Positions 36,665-45,868 are shown, counted from the first letter of the stretch. The stretch is 64,000 nt of DNA from Erwinia typographi (GCF_000773975.1 NZ_JRUQ01000038.1:60236-124235); one strand, 5' to 3'. Numbers and translations: made by a program. Notes: generated by a model not told the origin, from the letters alone.

Positions 36665-37204
36665 ATGAATCATATTGCATTACAAGAATTTCTAAAAACC
36701 CAGCCCGAGAGCACGCTGGAATCCATTGCAGGCGACTACAACACTAGCGTGCTGGAGGTGGTAAGGCACTTGCCGTCCCACGCGCTAACGAGCGGGGACC
36801 GCTTTAATGCCGTGTGGGATAACGTTATGGCGTGGGGAAATGTCACCTTACTGGTGCATAGCGACGATCTAATCCTTGAATTTAGCGGTGAGCTGCCATC
36901 AGGGTTCCATCGCCACGGTTATTTTAATCTGCGTGGGAAAAACGGTATTTCAGGGCATATCAAAGCGAAAAACTGTGCCCATATCGCGCTGGTTGAGCGT
37001 AAGTTTATGGGTATGGACACCGCTTCTGTCCTGTTTTTTAACGAGGCAGGCAACGCTATGTTCAAAATTTTCGTGGGGCGCAACGATCGTCGTCAGCTCC
37101 TTGAGGACCAGCTCAGTGCCTTTCGTACTCTGGCTCACTTAATTCTGACCAACGGAAAGGATTATCATGAGCCCGTCACCCACAGCCCCCTCTCTTGTGG
37201 GTGA
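36665..37204 (+). CDS. hutX: haem utilisation cystosolic carrier HutX
   Basis: The 179-residue protein matches the HutX/ShuX/ChuX family, which carries haem in the cytoplasm for delivery to a haem-degrading enzyme. Landmarks are the helix QEFLKTQPESTLESIAGDYN, a VWDNVMAWGNVTLLVH strand pair, GELPSGFHRHGYFNLRG (with haem-proximal His) and FFNEAGNAMFKIFVGR. The start at 36665 has AAGGA seven bases upstream. Since hutW upstream is truncated and no receptor or importer genes remain, the protein is probably an orphan left from a deleted hut locus. Confidence 0.85.
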   Translation: MNHIALQEFLKTQPESTLESIAGDYNTSVLEVVRHLPSHALTSGDRFNAVWDNVMAWGNVTLLVHSDDLILEFSGELPSGFHRHGYFNLRGKNGISGHIKAKNCAHIALVERKFMGMDTASVLFFNEAGNAMFKIFVGRNDRRQLLEDQLSAFRTLAHLILTNGKDYHEPVTHSPLSCG

Positions 37205-37298
37205 TCCACTTATATTACAGGTAGTTGAGCGCATGAATGCAGAGCGCAAACGCCTCACTGATGAAGCGTTTAGCGGCCCCCATTCAAATGATTTATAG
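37167..37298 (+). CDS. small ORF overlapping the end of hutX
   Basis: A 43-residue frame (MSPSPTAPSLVGDPLILQVV ... SGPHSNDL) starts inside the 3' end of hutX and ends at 37298. It has a GGAAAGG site eight bases upstream, so it may be translated by coupling. I do not recognise it. Loss of the rest of a downstream hut gene would give the same picture. Confidence 0.35.
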   Translation: MSPSPTAPSLVGDPLILQVVERMNAERKRLTDEAFSGPHSNDL

Positions 37299-37442
37299 GA
37301 TGAATGATGACAGAACATCCTGACCTGAACGGTTAGCAGAGCAAACCAGGATGTTAAACAAGGTTATTTGATGTTCCCGCCATGCGGGTCGAAATAATGA
37401 CCTGTAAATTCAGCGAAAATGACTGACCTGTTCCGCCACCGC

Positions 37443-39128
37443 TCAGAGGGATGAGTGCCTGTATTTTTTATAATCAGCTGTCCACCAGGTGTTATTAATA
37501 CTGTCTGACAGAGCCTCATCACTCATTGCCGGAGCAACACCTTCATGCTGAGCAGTGCGGGCTACTGCAACAGCAATGGCTCTTGAAACAGTTTCAATCA
37601 TCTCCACCGGTGGCAACAATCCCCCCTTCCCGGTTTTCGCCAGGGGTGAATACGCCGCAAGCGTTTGACTGGCTGCAATCAGCATCACTTCGGTGACCCG
37701 ACTGGCTTTACCAGCAAGGACGCCTAATCCAAGCCCTGGGAAAATATAGGCATTATTGCACTGAGCAATCTCATAGTTTTTCCCCTGCCAGAATACAGGG
37801 TCGAATGGACTCCCGGTGGCAATCAGCGCAGCCCCCTGCGTCCATTCGATCAAATCCCTGGGTTGAGCTTCTGCGCGTGATGTCGGGTTGGAAAGTGGCA
37901 TGATAACCGGACGCGGGCAGTGAAGGTGCATCTCTTTGATAACTTCTTCATTAAACAATCCGGGCTGTCCGGATACGCCAATCAGCACACTCGGATGAGC
38001 GTTACGCACCACTTCGAGCAGTGAAATATTGCTCGACTCAACGTTCCAGTCAGCAATACTTTCTACCGAAGTAGCCAGATTTTTTTGGAAATCCAGTAAA
38101 TTAGGCATATCGTCCGTTAACAGACCAAAGCGATCTATCATAAATATGTTATGTCGGGCCTGCTCAGCACTCAGTCCTTCAGCAATCATCAGTTCCATTA
38201 TTTTACTGGCAATACCACATCCCGCCGAACCACTGCCAAAGAAGACTAATTTCTGCTCACTTAAACGCATGCCCGCAGCCTGAGATGCCGCTAACAGCGT
38301 ACCGGCTGTGACAGCGGCAGTTCCCTGAATATCGTCGTTAAAACAGCATAACTGCTCACGATAGCGGGTCAGCAGCATCGTCGCATTCTTCTGAGCGAAA
38401 TCTTCGAATTGCAGAAGAACATTTGGCCAGCGGTTTTTCACCGCGTTAATAAACATGTCCATAAATTCCAGATACTCATCATTGCTTATCCGCGGGTGAC
38501 GCCAGCCCATATATAACGGATCTTCCATGTGGTGCGTGTTATTGGTGCCAACATCCAGCATTATGGGTAAAGTTGATGCCGGATGAATACCCCCACAGGC
38601 CGTGTACAGGGAGAGTTTACCAATAGGTATCCCCATCCCACCTATACCTTGATCGCCAAGCCCGAGAATACGCTCGCCATCCGTTACAACAATTACCCGG
38701 ATATCGTTTCTGGTGAAGCTTTGCAGCATTTCATCAATGCGATGGCGATTAGGCCATGAGATAAATAACCCCCGTGCGCGACGATAAATTTCAGAAAAAT
38801 GTTCACATGCTTCACCCACTGTCGGCGTATAAATAATGGGCAGGGTTTGCTGAATATTTTTTCTCAGAAGATTATAAAAAAGAGTCTCATTGGTATCCTG
38901 TATGTTACGCAAATAGATATGGCGGGAGATGTCTTTTTTGAAATGACAAAACTGTTTCCATGCTCTCTCGGTTTGTTCTTCAATATTTTCAACACGCTCA
39001 GGTAACAGACCATTCAGATTAAATGCATGACGTTCTTCTTCAGTAAAAGCCAGTCCTTTATTAAGTAATGGGTTTTCCAGTAACACAGCACCATTATAAG
39101 GTGTATATAACATTTCTTGGCTTAACAT
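37443..39128 (-). CDS. maeA: NAD-dependent malic enzyme
   Basis: The 561-residue enzyme (E. coli MaeA 565) decarboxylates malate to pyruvate with reduction of NAD. It has [18 protein letters not shown] with the catalytic Tyr, [20 protein letters not shown], the metal-binding FEDFAQKNA and NDDIQGTA segments, and the nucleotide motif [12 protein letters not shown]. The start has an AGGAG site. It lies 66 bases after the AEC transporter gene in the same direction, which suggests an operon for malate uptake and use. It differs from the core E. coli maeA setting, so it may be an accessory copy. Confidence 0.9.
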   Translation of the reverse strand: MLSQEMLYTPYNGAVLLENPLLNKGLAFTEEERHAFNLNGLLPERVENIEEQTERAWKQFCHFKKDISRHIYLRNIQDTNETLFYNLLRKNIQQTLPIIYTPTVGEACEHFSEIYRRARGLFISWPNRHRIDEMLQSFTRNDIRVIVVTDGERILGLGDQGIGGMGIPIGKLSLYTACGGIHPASTLPIMLDVGTNNTHHMEDPLYMGWRHPRISNDEYLEFMDMFINAVKNRWPNVLLQFEDFAQKNATMLLTRYREQLCCFNDDIQGTAAVTAGTLLAASQAAGMRLSEQKLVFFGSGSAGCGIASKIMELMIAEGLSAEQARHNIFMIDRFGLLTDDMPNLLDFQKNLATSVESIADWNVESSNISLLEVVRNAHPSVLIGVSGQPGLFNEEVIKEMHLHCPRPVIMPLSNPTSRAEAQPRDLIEWTQGAALIATGSPFDPVFWQGKNYEIAQCNNAYIFPGLGLGVLAGKASRVTEVMLIAASQTLAAYSPLAKTGKGGLLPPVEMIETVSRAIAVAVARTAQHEGVAPAMSDEALSDSINNTWWTADYKKYRHSSL

Positions 39129-39194
39129 TGTTGTTGCTCCTGACTGAATGATAATAACATCGTTTCGACTTTATTTTGTTAATACATAAAAGGA

Positions 39195-40136
39195 TTATGA
39201 AATCAGATAGATCATTATGCCCTCGGTGACAATGCCGATCGCCGTGCCAATAAGAATGGAAGATGATGCAGATTCAATATAAGTTTCGCTGCGTAAAGCA
39301 AACATACCCGCGGCAATGGCTGAAGGCGTTGCGCCAATGATGACGACCTGTTGCATCAGGGTATGACTCAGACCAAAATAGAGCCCGGCGGCCGCCATAA
39401 TAGCGGGTTGGATCAGATTTTTTATGCTGACGTTGGTGAATGTCTGGAGATTAAATGACGGACGTTCGCCGTAAAACAAAAGCCCAAGAGCAAACAGTGA
39501 CAGGCCGCCGGCAATTTTTCCGACCATTTCAATAGGCGTGATAAGAATATGCGGAATCGTAACCCCCGCCAGGCTAAGCAATACGCCGGTTATCGGTATC
39601 CAGACAATGGGGTTACGCACAGCCAGAAAAAGATTTTCCAGGATCAACCTGGCTGGATGAATATCTCCAACCTGGCTGTTTCTGTCGCCCATCCGGATAA
39701 GGATGATAGTTAATGGAATCATGACCACACTGGTGATCAGATTTCCCACCAGAACACCTAAAAATCCCTCGGGACCGATCAACACTGCCAGTACCGGGGC
39801 ACCAAAATAGGCCATATCAGGAAAGGCGCAGACTAAGGATTGTATTGCGCATGTTTTAATATCGTGGCGAAAGACATAACGTGAAAAAATTAATGCCAGA
39901 AAATACGATCCCATCAGACCAATGATGAGCACCGTCATAAAAGAGATATTTTTTATTTTATCCGGATTGGTATTCAGCGCACTAATGAAAAGATGAAATG
40001 GCAGAGCAAAGCGGATGACAACTGTCGCTAATACGGTAGCATCTTCACGACGTGTATATCTTAACTTTCCGCTTGACCATCCCAATAGCATAATAAAAAC
40101 CAGCGGAAATAGTGATTGTAAGAGTAACAAAGGCAT
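39195..40136 (-). CDS. AEC-family carboxylate transporter
   Basis: The 313-residue protein has about ten hydrophobic segments in two halves, characteristic of the auxin efflux carrier family, which in bacteria includes malate and malonate carriers (MleP, MdcF). Visible segments include PLVFIMLLGWSSGKL, ALPFHLFISALNTN, FPDMAYFGAPV and GATPSAIAAGMFAL. Pairing with a malic enzyme points to malate or a related dicarboxylate. The start at 40136 is preferred to ATG 40142, since AGGA sits six bases before it. It is divergent from a 2-hydroxycarboxylate carrier. Confidence 0.82.
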   Translation of the reverse strand: MPLLLLQSLFPLVFIMLLGWSSGKLRYTRREDATVLATVVIRFALPFHLFISALNTNPDKIKNISFMTVLIIGLMGSYFLALIFSRYVFRHDIKTCAIQSLVCAFPDMAYFGAPVLAVLIGPEGFLGVLVGNLITSVVMIPLTIILIRMGDRNSQVGDIHPARLILENLFLAVRNPIVWIPITGVLLSLAGVTIPHILITPIEMVGKIAGGLSLFALGLLFYGERPSFNLQTFTNVSIKNLIQPAIMAAAGLYFGLSHTLMQQVVIIGATPSAIAAGMFALRSETYIESASSSILIGTAIGIVTEGIMIYLIS

Positions 40137-40200
40137 GAGCATTCCTGTTTTTTTGGTTAGGCTTTACTATTTAAAAATTTACTTCCCCCTCCTTGCGCCT

Positions 40201-40222
40201 GTAAGTGACTGAGATCACACTC
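40201..40222. promoter_or_regulatory. CRP-like site between divergent carboxylate genes
   Basis: AGTGA-CTGAGA-TCACA matches the CRP dyad TGTGA-N6-TCACA at nine of ten arm positions. It lies about 65 bases before the AEC start and about 330 before the 2-hydroxycarboxylate carrier. The rest of the 410-base gap is AT-rich with no further feature noted. Confidence 0.5.
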
Positions 40223-40552
40223 ATATATTTAAATTAGTTTCAAAACAGATTTATTTACTTAACTATGTTCTCCAGCATGCATAACCCGTTATTTTAAATA
40301 GATAATTACAACAACTTTCCACAATGCTTACTTTACTTACAAATAACAGAATTAAGTTTTTTAAATGCGAATCACTGGGTGGTTCACAATTCAGGAAACA
40401 ATCCTATTCCGTGCATTTACATTCGTCATGCTTTAGTGCTTTATTTAATAAACCATCCTGAATTTTTTTAATTTTGTACCTTATCTACCCGTATACGGCT
40501 AACGCTGATGTTGTACCCCACACTTTTCTAACAAAAATATCAGGTGAAAATA

Positions 40553-41899
40553 ATGAAGAAAGACAACCCGTTAAATCCCTCTGTCGAAATCTCCAATATG
40601 CAAAGATACAAATCGCTGATGCAAAATAGTGAGGTTGGCGCTGTGCCGCTACTGCTTTTTGTAAGCATTACCCTAATTGTAGGGTGCTCAGCCTATGCGG
40701 GGGTATTACCCAAAAATATGATCGGCGGTCTTGCAGTGATAATGACGCTGGGTTTCGCATTTTCCAAGGTAGGCCGCGTTCTTCCTTTGTTGAAAGATAT
40801 CGGCGGACCAGCGATATTGTGCCTGATCATCCCCTCTATGCTTGTCTACTTTGACCTGTTTGAAAAGCATACGCTGGATACCGTTCATCTCCTGATGAAA
40901 GAGGCAAACCTCCTTTATTTCGTGATCGCCTGTCTTGTCGTGGGCAGTATTCTTGGCATGAACCGGATAATACTGATTCAGGGAATGACTCGTATGTTTG
41001 TGCCGCTTGTGGCCGGTACCGTTGCAGCCATCATCAGTGGACTGCTGGTGGGCATGTTATGTGGCTACACGCCTTACCACACATTTTTCTTTATTATTGT
41101 ACCCATTATCGGCGGCGGTATCGGCGAAGGCATACTACCGCTTTCCCTGGCTTATTCGGCAATTCTGGGCCAAACACCGGATGTGTATGTTGCCCAACTG
41201 GCTCCGGCAGCGGTTGTGGGGAATATTTTCGCCATTGTCTGTGCCGGAGTGCTTGCACGTATCGGTCAGCGCTGTCCGTCACTGACGGGGAATGGCATGC
41301 TGATCCGCAGCGATGCCGATAATCGAATTTTTACCCACACACCCAATTCACCTCAACAGACAGATTTTCAGTTGATGGGCGGTGGGTTATTAATGATATG
41401 CGCTTTTTTTATCGCTGGCGGTTTACTTGAAAAGCTGGTGCATATTCCTGGCCCGGTTCTGATGATCCTCATTGCGGTATTATGCAAATACTCGCAAGTG
41501 ATCCCGTCATCAATGGAAAAGGGAGCCTATAGCTGCTATCAGTTTGTTTCCACAGCGTTGGTATGGCCGCTGATGATTGGCCTTGGTATGCTTTATGTTC
41601 CGCTGGAAAACGTGGTCGCTGTTTTTTCAGTGGGTTACGTAGTGGTTTGCGGAGCAGTGGTATTCGCCATGTCACTGAGCGGCTATTTTATTGCCTCATA
41701 CCTGAATATGTATCCGGTGGAAGCGGCAATTGTGACCAGTTGCCACAGCGGTCTCGGCGGTACAGGCGATGTGGCAATCTTATCTGCATCCAATCGCATG
41801 GCACTTATGCCCTTCGCCCAAATCGCTACCCGCATTGGCGGCGCATCTACCGTGATTGCGGCTACATTACTGCTTTCTGCTGTTTCGCCGAGCCTGTAG
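40553..41899 (+). CDS. 2-hydroxycarboxylate transporter (CitS/CimH/MaeN family)
   Basis: The 448-residue protein belongs to the sodium- or proton-coupled 2-hydroxycarboxylate transporters, which carry citrate and malate. About eleven hydrophobic segments are present, with the two family re-entrant GGxG loops: IIGGGIGEGILPLS in the first half and SCHSGLGGTGDVAILSAS near the C-terminus. The start at 40553 (MKKDNPLN) has AGGTGA seven bases upstream; a GTG at 40544 is in frame but overlaps that site. Divergent from the AEC-malic enzyme pair, it extends the malate theme. Its 3' end overlaps the LacI-type regulator tail to tail by 38 bases. Confidence 0.88.
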   Translation: MKKDNPLNPSVEISNMQRYKSLMQNSEVGAVPLLLFVSITLIVGCSAYAGVLPKNMIGGLAVIMTLGFAFSKVGRVLPLLKDIGGPAILCLIIPSMLVYFDLFEKHTLDTVHLLMKEANLLYFVIACLVVGSILGMNRIILIQGMTRMFVPLVAGTVAAIISGLLVGMLCGYTPYHTFFFIIVPIIGGGIGEGILPLSLAYSAILGQTPDVYVAQLAPAAVVGNIFAIVCAGVLARIGQRCPSLTGNGMLIRSDADNRIFTHTPNSPQQTDFQLMGGGLLMICAFFIAGGLLEKLVHIPGPVLMILIAVLCKYSQVIPSSMEKGAYSCYQFVSTALVWPLMIGLGMLYVPLENVVAVFSVGYVVVCGAVVFAMSLSGYFIASYLNMYPVEAAIVTSCHSGLGGTGDVAILSASNRMALMPFAQIATRIGGASTVIAATLLLSAVSPSL

Positions 41900-42914
41900 C
41901 CGGAGTGGCCGAATAGCCACAGGATTCGAGGATGACTAATGCCGGCGGCAGAATAATCCTTTTTGGCGGCTCCTCATTACCCCGAATACGGCTGTACAGC
42001 AGTTCACCCGCCATACGGCCAATTTCTTTGGCAGCCACCGAAACGGTCGTGAGTGCGGGCTGCACCAGCGCCGCTTCGGTAATATCGTCAAAGCCCACCA
42101 GGGCAAAATCGCGGCCCGGTTCACGCCCTATTTTACGTAGCGCCTGCATCACGCCCAGCGCGACAATATCCTGGTAACAAACCGCGGCGGTAATTTCCGG
42201 ATAACGAGTCAGCAGAGATTCGGCCACTTTGGCCCCATCAAGCTGGCTCGCCTGGGTGCTAACAATCCAGTCTGAATTTGGCGAAATGCCCTTTTCCAGT
42301 AATGTGCTGGTAAAGCCACCGATACGCTGCGACCGGCTACCTGAATTCGGGCTGCCGCCGATAAAGGCAATATTTTTATGCCCCATGTTCAGGAGATGTG
42401 ACGTTGCCATTTGCGTACCGAGAAAGTTGTCGGTGCCGACGAAATCAAAATCGGGATCGTTAAGCGGACGTACCACCATAATCGCCGGAATATTACGCCT
42501 TTTCAGCGCCTCAAAGAAAGACGGCGGCGTATCACGGGCGGCACATAACACCATGCCGCAGGCGCTGTTACGCATCAGCGAATCTACAAAGTTTTGTTGC
42601 CGCTCGCCCGACTCTTCGCTGTTCGCCAGAAACAGCAGTAAATCATGCCGCTCCATCTCGTGGCTCAGACCAGCTGTCATCTCACCGTAAAACGGGTTGG
42701 TGATGTCATGCAGCAGCAATCCTACCTGGTTGCTGCTGCGGTTGCGCAAATTAGCGGCCGTCTGATTGTAAACATAGCCGGAGTCATCCAACGCTTTCAG
42801 CACACGTTCGCGCGTTGCCTGCGAAATACGTCCTCGATTACGCAGCACCATTGAAACGGTAGCTGCGGAGACCCCTGCCTGCTGTGCGACCTGCGCCAGC
42901 GTCACTGTCGTCAT
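41862..42914 (-). CDS. LacI-family transcriptional regulator (MalI-like)
   Basis: The 350-residue regulator has an N-terminal helix-turn-helix (LAQVAQQAGVSAATVSMVLRN) with hinge helix, then a periplasmic-binding-type effector domain (VGLLLHDITNPFYGEMTAG, IAFIGG, VVCYQDIVALGVM). The ITNPFYGEMTAGL segment resembles MalI of E. coli. It is divergent from a mannose-family PTS, and the region between holds three related operators, so it very probably represses the PTS operon and itself. The inducer is unknown. A GGGAG site supports the start. Confidence 0.88.
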   Translation of the reverse strand: MTTVTLAQVAQQAGVSAATVSMVLRNRGRISQATRERVLKALDDSGYVYNQTAANLRNRSSNQVGLLLHDITNPFYGEMTAGLSHEMERHDLLLFLANSEESGERQQNFVDSLMRNSACGMVLCAARDTPPSFFEALKRRNIPAIMVVRPLNDPDFDFVGTDNFLGTQMATSHLLNMGHKNIAFIGGSPNSGSRSQRIGGFTSTLLEKGISPNSDWIVSTQASQLDGAKVAESLLTRYPEITAAVCYQDIVALGVMQALRKIGREPGRDFALVGFDDITEAALVQPALTTVSVAAKEIGRMAGELLYSRIRGNEEPPKRIILPPALVILESCGYSATPATGSAKQQKAVM

Positions 42915-42936
42915 GATATCTCCCGTTTCCTTTCTG

Positions 42937-42952
42937 GGTTAATCGAATAATC
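42937..42952. promoter_or_regulatory. LacI-type operator 1
   Basis: GGTTAATCGAATAATC lies 23 bases before the regulator start and differs by one base from operator 3. It should mediate autoregulation. Confidence 0.6.
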
Positions 42953-42970
42953 AAAAATTACCTTATACCA

Positions 42971-42986
42971 TGTGAAAGCCTTCACG
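42971..42986. promoter_or_regulatory. CRP-binding site
   Basis: TGTGA-AAGCCT-TCACG matches the CRP dyad at nine of ten arm positions. It lies between the divergent regulator and PTS genes, as expected for a catabolite-controlled sugar operon. Confidence 0.6.
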
Positions 42987-43025
42987 ATCGCGCACACATT
43001 TGCGCTTTATTTGCTGATAATGACA

Positions 43026-43042
43026 GGTTAATCGCGTTAACC
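43026..43042. promoter_or_regulatory. LacI-type operator 2
   Basis: GGTTAATCGCGTTAACC is an inverted repeat (GGTTAA-N5-TTAACC) sharing GGTTAATCG with the other two operators. Confidence 0.55.
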
Positions 43043-43058
43043 ACAGTGTCAGCAACCG

Positions 43059-43074
43059 GGTTAATCGATTAATC
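43059..43074. promoter_or_regulatory. LacI-type operator 3
   Basis: GGTTAATCGATTAATC contains the palindrome TTAATCGATTAA. It lies 27 bases before the first PTS-operon frame, where bound repressor would block transcription. Confidence 0.65.
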
Positions 43075-43100
43075 TATTTATAACCAATGAGGAGGCTGAA

Positions 43101-43265
43101 ATGTACATTACCTACAGTAAGTTCGAGCCGTTCGTCGTCCACTATGCCGGGACAGTTATTATTCCTGCCGCAGAGGGGAAATACCGCATTTCGCCTTCAG
43201 ATAAAAGCATTGGGCGTCGACCTACTCCCCTTAAAGCCTGGCTAAGAGGATCGGCTCATGATTAA
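43101..43265 (+). CDS. small ORF leading the PTS operon
   Basis: A 54-residue frame (MYITYSKFEPFVVHYAGTV ... LRGSAHD) starts with an excellent GAGGAGG site eight bases upstream and ends eight bases inside the EIIA gene. The strong site and overlapping end suggest real translation, perhaps as a leader that couples to EIIA. I know no family for it. It has no signal peptide or membrane segment. Confidence 0.45.
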   Translation: MYITYSKFEPFVVHYAGTVIIPAAEGKYRISPSDKSIGRRPTPLKAWLRGSAHD

Positions 43266-43686
43266 CGTTATTGTCGCCACCCACGGTCCGTTGGCCGAAG
43301 CCATGCTCGCCAGCAGTCGAATGGTTTACGGAGAGTTACCCCATGTCTCCGTCGTCACGCTTAGCGAACAAAGGGGCATCGAAGGTTTTAAGCGGGATTT
43401 CGCTCGCGAGCTGGTCCATGCGGGGCAAAACGCCGACGGCGTGCTGGTTCTGTGTGATATGCAAAGCGGTACCCCGTGGAACATCGCCTGCCAACATGCG
43501 TTTTCAGAACTGACAACTCCGCCTGTAGCCGTCGTGGCGGGGGTCAATTTTCCCATGCTGCTGCAAAGTGAAGAGATCGCTCAATTAACGGACGTACACG
43601 CCGCTGCCGTACACCTGTTAGAGCTGACGGTCCCAACTTTGATCATAGCTGCCCCGGTATTTTCTAATCAGTCAGATGATTTTTAA
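43258..43686 (+). CDS. PTS mannose-family EIIA
   Basis: The 142-residue protein is the EIIA of a mannose/sorbose/GalNAc-type phosphotransferase system. The phosphorylated histidine is His9 in VATHGPLAEAML, and the fold-typical LCDMQSGTPWNIACQ segment follows. It takes phosphate from HPr and passes it to EIIB. AGAGGA precedes the start. EIIA, EIIB, EIIC and EIID are separate genes here, unlike the fused ManX. Confidence 0.88.
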   Translation: MINVIVATHGPLAEAMLASSRMVYGELPHVSVVTLSEQRGIEGFKRDFARELVHAGQNADGVLVLCDMQSGTPWNIACQHAFSELTTPPVAVVAGVNFPMLLQSEEIAQLTDVHAAAVHLLELTVPTLIIAAPVFSNQSDDF

Positions 43687-43697
43687 AGGAAACCACT

Positions 43698-44192
43698 ATG
43701 AGTCTTTCTTTTGTCCGTATCGATGACCGCGTTATTCATGGACAGCTTGTAACACGATGGGCCAAAGAGCTGCCCTGTGACGGCATTGTCGCCATTGACG
43801 ACGCCGTCGCGGCCGACCCGTTGCTCTCATCGGTGATGAAAGGCGCCGTCCAGGACACCAAAGTCTGGCTGTTCGATACCGCGACGGCCATCGAAAAATT
43901 GCCCAAAGTGATCGCCAGTGAGAAGCGCTATTTCGTTATTGGTAAATCGCCCGTCACGCTGCAACGCATTGAAGAAGCAGGCATCAGTTTGAAAAACGCA
44001 AACGGAAAAATCAACGTTGGCCCGATGAGCGCACGAGCCGGGACTACCACTATTGGTCCAAATCAGTCGGTCAACGCGGATGAAATCGCCGCCTTTGACT
44101 GGCTGACGCAGCGTGGACATCAGGTTGAATTCCGGCTGGTACCGGATGCCAGCTATTACAGCTGGCAGGACGCACGCCAGAAGCTGAAATAA
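43698..44192 (+). CDS. PTS mannose-family EIIB
   Basis: The 164-residue EIIB begins with FVRIDDRVIHGQLVTRW, where His14 is the phosphorylation site, and carries the NVGPMSARAGTT segment common to the family. It transfers phosphate from EIIA to the sugar bound in EIIC/EIID. It lies 11 bases after EIIA with a ribosome-binding site AAAGGA. The sugar is not deducible from the sequence. Confidence 0.9.
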   Translation: MSLSFVRIDDRVIHGQLVTRWAKELPCDGIVAIDDAVAADPLLSSVMKGAVQDTKVWLFDTATAIEKLPKVIASEKRYFVIGKSPVTLQRIEEAGISLKNANGKINVGPMSARAGTTTIGPNQSVNADEIAAFDWLTQRGHQVEFRLVPDASYYSWQDARQKLK

Positions 44193-44207
44193 AATAAGGG
44201 GCAAACG

Positions 44208-45005
44208 ATGATTATCGAAGCTACGTTGATTGGCATTCTTTGCTATCTGGGCGCCCTCAGTAGCCCCTGGCTTTTAGGGCTTACCGGCGGCTGGTATCTG
44301 ATTACCCGACCGCTGGTTTCAGGGATGCTGGTCGGGATTATTCTCGGCGATCTGAAAACCGGGATCATCATTGGCGTTGCCGTTCAGGCAGTATACATTG
44401 CGATGGTGACACCCGGCGGCTCAATGCCTGCCGATCTGAACTTTGTCGCCTACCCGGCAATCGCCTTAGGGATTCTGTCAGGAAAGGGGCCGGAGGTGGC
44501 GGTTGCTTTGGCGGCCACTATCGGTATCGCCGGAACCATTCTGTTCAATGCGATGATGGTTCTCAACTCCTTCTGGAACCACCGGGCTGACGTGGCTCTG
44601 GAACAGGGAGACGAGCGAGGCATTTACCTGAACAGCGCCATCTGGCCTCAGGTGACCAACTTCCTTTTGCGTTTCGTGCCTGCTTTTATCGCGGTCTATT
44701 TCGGCGCGCAGTACATCAGCGGCTTTATGGACAGCCTACCAAAAATGGTTCTGTCGACGATGAACGTTCTGGGCGGCATTCTGCCAGCCGTAGGGATCGC
44801 CATACTGCTCAAGCAAATTATCAAAAACTATGCCATGTTGGTCTACTTTCTCGTAGGTTTCATCTTCATCGTCTTTTTAAAACTCAACATGGTCGCGCTG
44901 GTGATAATGGGCTCGCTGCTGGCGATAATTCATTACAACTACAAGCCGGAACCGCAACAAACTTCGGGCGAGAAATCAGTTATTGATGATGAGGATGAAT
45001 TCTGA
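44208..45005 (+). CDS. PTS mannose-family EIIC
   Basis: The 265-residue membrane subunit has several hydrophobic segments and the family motifs GVAVQAVYIAMVTPGGSMPAD and GIAGTILFNAMMV. With EIID it forms the sugar channel. It starts 15 bases after EIIB behind an AAGGGG site. Its C-terminus is an acidic tail (VIDDEDEF), and its stop overlaps the EIID start. Confidence 0.9.
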   Translation: MIIEATLIGILCYLGALSSPWLLGLTGGWYLITRPLVSGMLVGIILGDLKTGIIIGVAVQAVYIAMVTPGGSMPADLNFVAYPAIALGILSGKGPEVAVALAATIGIAGTILFNAMMVLNSFWNHRADVALEQGDERGIYLNSAIWPQVTNFLLRFVPAFIAVYFGAQYISGFMDSLPKMVLSTMNVLGGILPAVGIAILLKQIIKNYAMLVYFLVGFIFIVFLKLNMVALVIMGSLLAIIHYNYKPEPQQTSGEKSVIDDEDEF

Positions 45006-45823
45006 TGACCAAATATACTCTGACCCGTAAAGATCTGCGCCGCTGCTGGCGAGCGTGGATGATGCATAACCTGTCATCAATGAGCTATGAACGCCTGGCC
45101 TCCTTCGGTTTTTGCCTGAGCATGCTGCCGGTAGCCAAAAAGCTCTACCCGGAGGCGGCGCAACGCGCCGAAATGCTGCGCCGTCACGCTTCGTTCTATA
45201 ATACCGAGCCGCAGATTGGCGCCATTGTTAACGGCATGGTGCTGGGGCTGGAAGAGAAAAAGGCGAACGGTGAACCGATCGACGGCGAGACGATTAATGC
45301 GCTGAAAGTCGGCCTGATGGGGCCGATTGCCGGAATCGGTGATTCAATGATCCCGGGGATGTTAATCCCCATCCTGCTGAGTATCGGTATGGCGCTGGCG
45401 GCAGGCGGCAATATTCTTGGGCCGCTGTTTTATAGTGTTGCATGGCTGGGGATCATTATTCCCGGCTCATGGTATCTGTTTCTTAAAGGTTACAAAATGG
45501 GCTCAGGCTCGGTGGAAATGCTGGTAAGCAGCAAATCAACCCGCTTGCGCGAAGCGTTGTCGCTGCTGGGCGTTTTTGTTATGGGCGGCGTTACGGCAAG
45601 TTACGTTAAGCTCAGTACCGGCCTGGCGTTTATCACTAAAGAGGGCGTTAATATTCACGTTCAGCAGATGCTGGACGGTATATTCCCGCAGCTGTTGCCG
45701 CTTGCCGTGGTGCTCGGCACCTGGTATCTGATGGCAAAACGGGGGGTTTCGCCGGTGAAAGCCATGATTATGCTGTTGGTGCTTGCCGCTGTGGGCATCG
45801 TGACCGGCCTGTTTGCGGCGTAA
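45005..45823 (+). CDS. PTS mannose-family EIID
   Basis: The 272-residue EIID has the family N-terminus LTRKDLRRCWRAWM, then LSSMSYERLASFGF, and LMGPIAGIGDSMIPGML in the middle, with C-terminal hydrophobic segments. It pairs with EIIC. The ATG overlaps the EIIC stop (TGATG-type). It is the last gene of the operon; no sugar isomerase, deacetylase or aldolase follows, so catabolism must be encoded elsewhere. Confidence 0.9.
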   Translation: MTKYTLTRKDLRRCWRAWMMHNLSSMSYERLASFGFCLSMLPVAKKLYPEAAQRAEMLRRHASFYNTEPQIGAIVNGMVLGLEEKKANGEPIDGETINALKVGLMGPIAGIGDSMIPGMLIPILLSIGMALAAGGNILGPLFYSVAWLGIIIPGSWYLFLKGYKMGSGSVEMLVSSKSTRLREALSLLGVFVMGGVTASYVKLSTGLAFITKEGVNIHVQQMLDGIFPQLLPLAVVLGTWYLMAKRGVSPVKAMIMLLVLAAVGIVTGLFAA

Positions 45824-45836
45824 CGCCAGCCCAGGC

Positions 45837-45868
45837 CCCGGGCAAGAGGATGATGCCCTCTGCCCGGG
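45837..45868. terminator. hairpin after the PTS operon
   Basis: CCCGGGC and GCCCGGG, extended inside by AGAGG and CCTCT with one bulged base, form a strong stem 13 bases after the EIID stop. No T tract follows, so it may be a partial or factor-assisted terminator. Confidence 0.5.

Noticed and set aside
37299..37442. Possible insertion-sequence end with repeated GACCTGT elements
   Set aside because: Two short similar motifs occur, but there is no transposase, no clear terminal inverted repeat and no target duplication.
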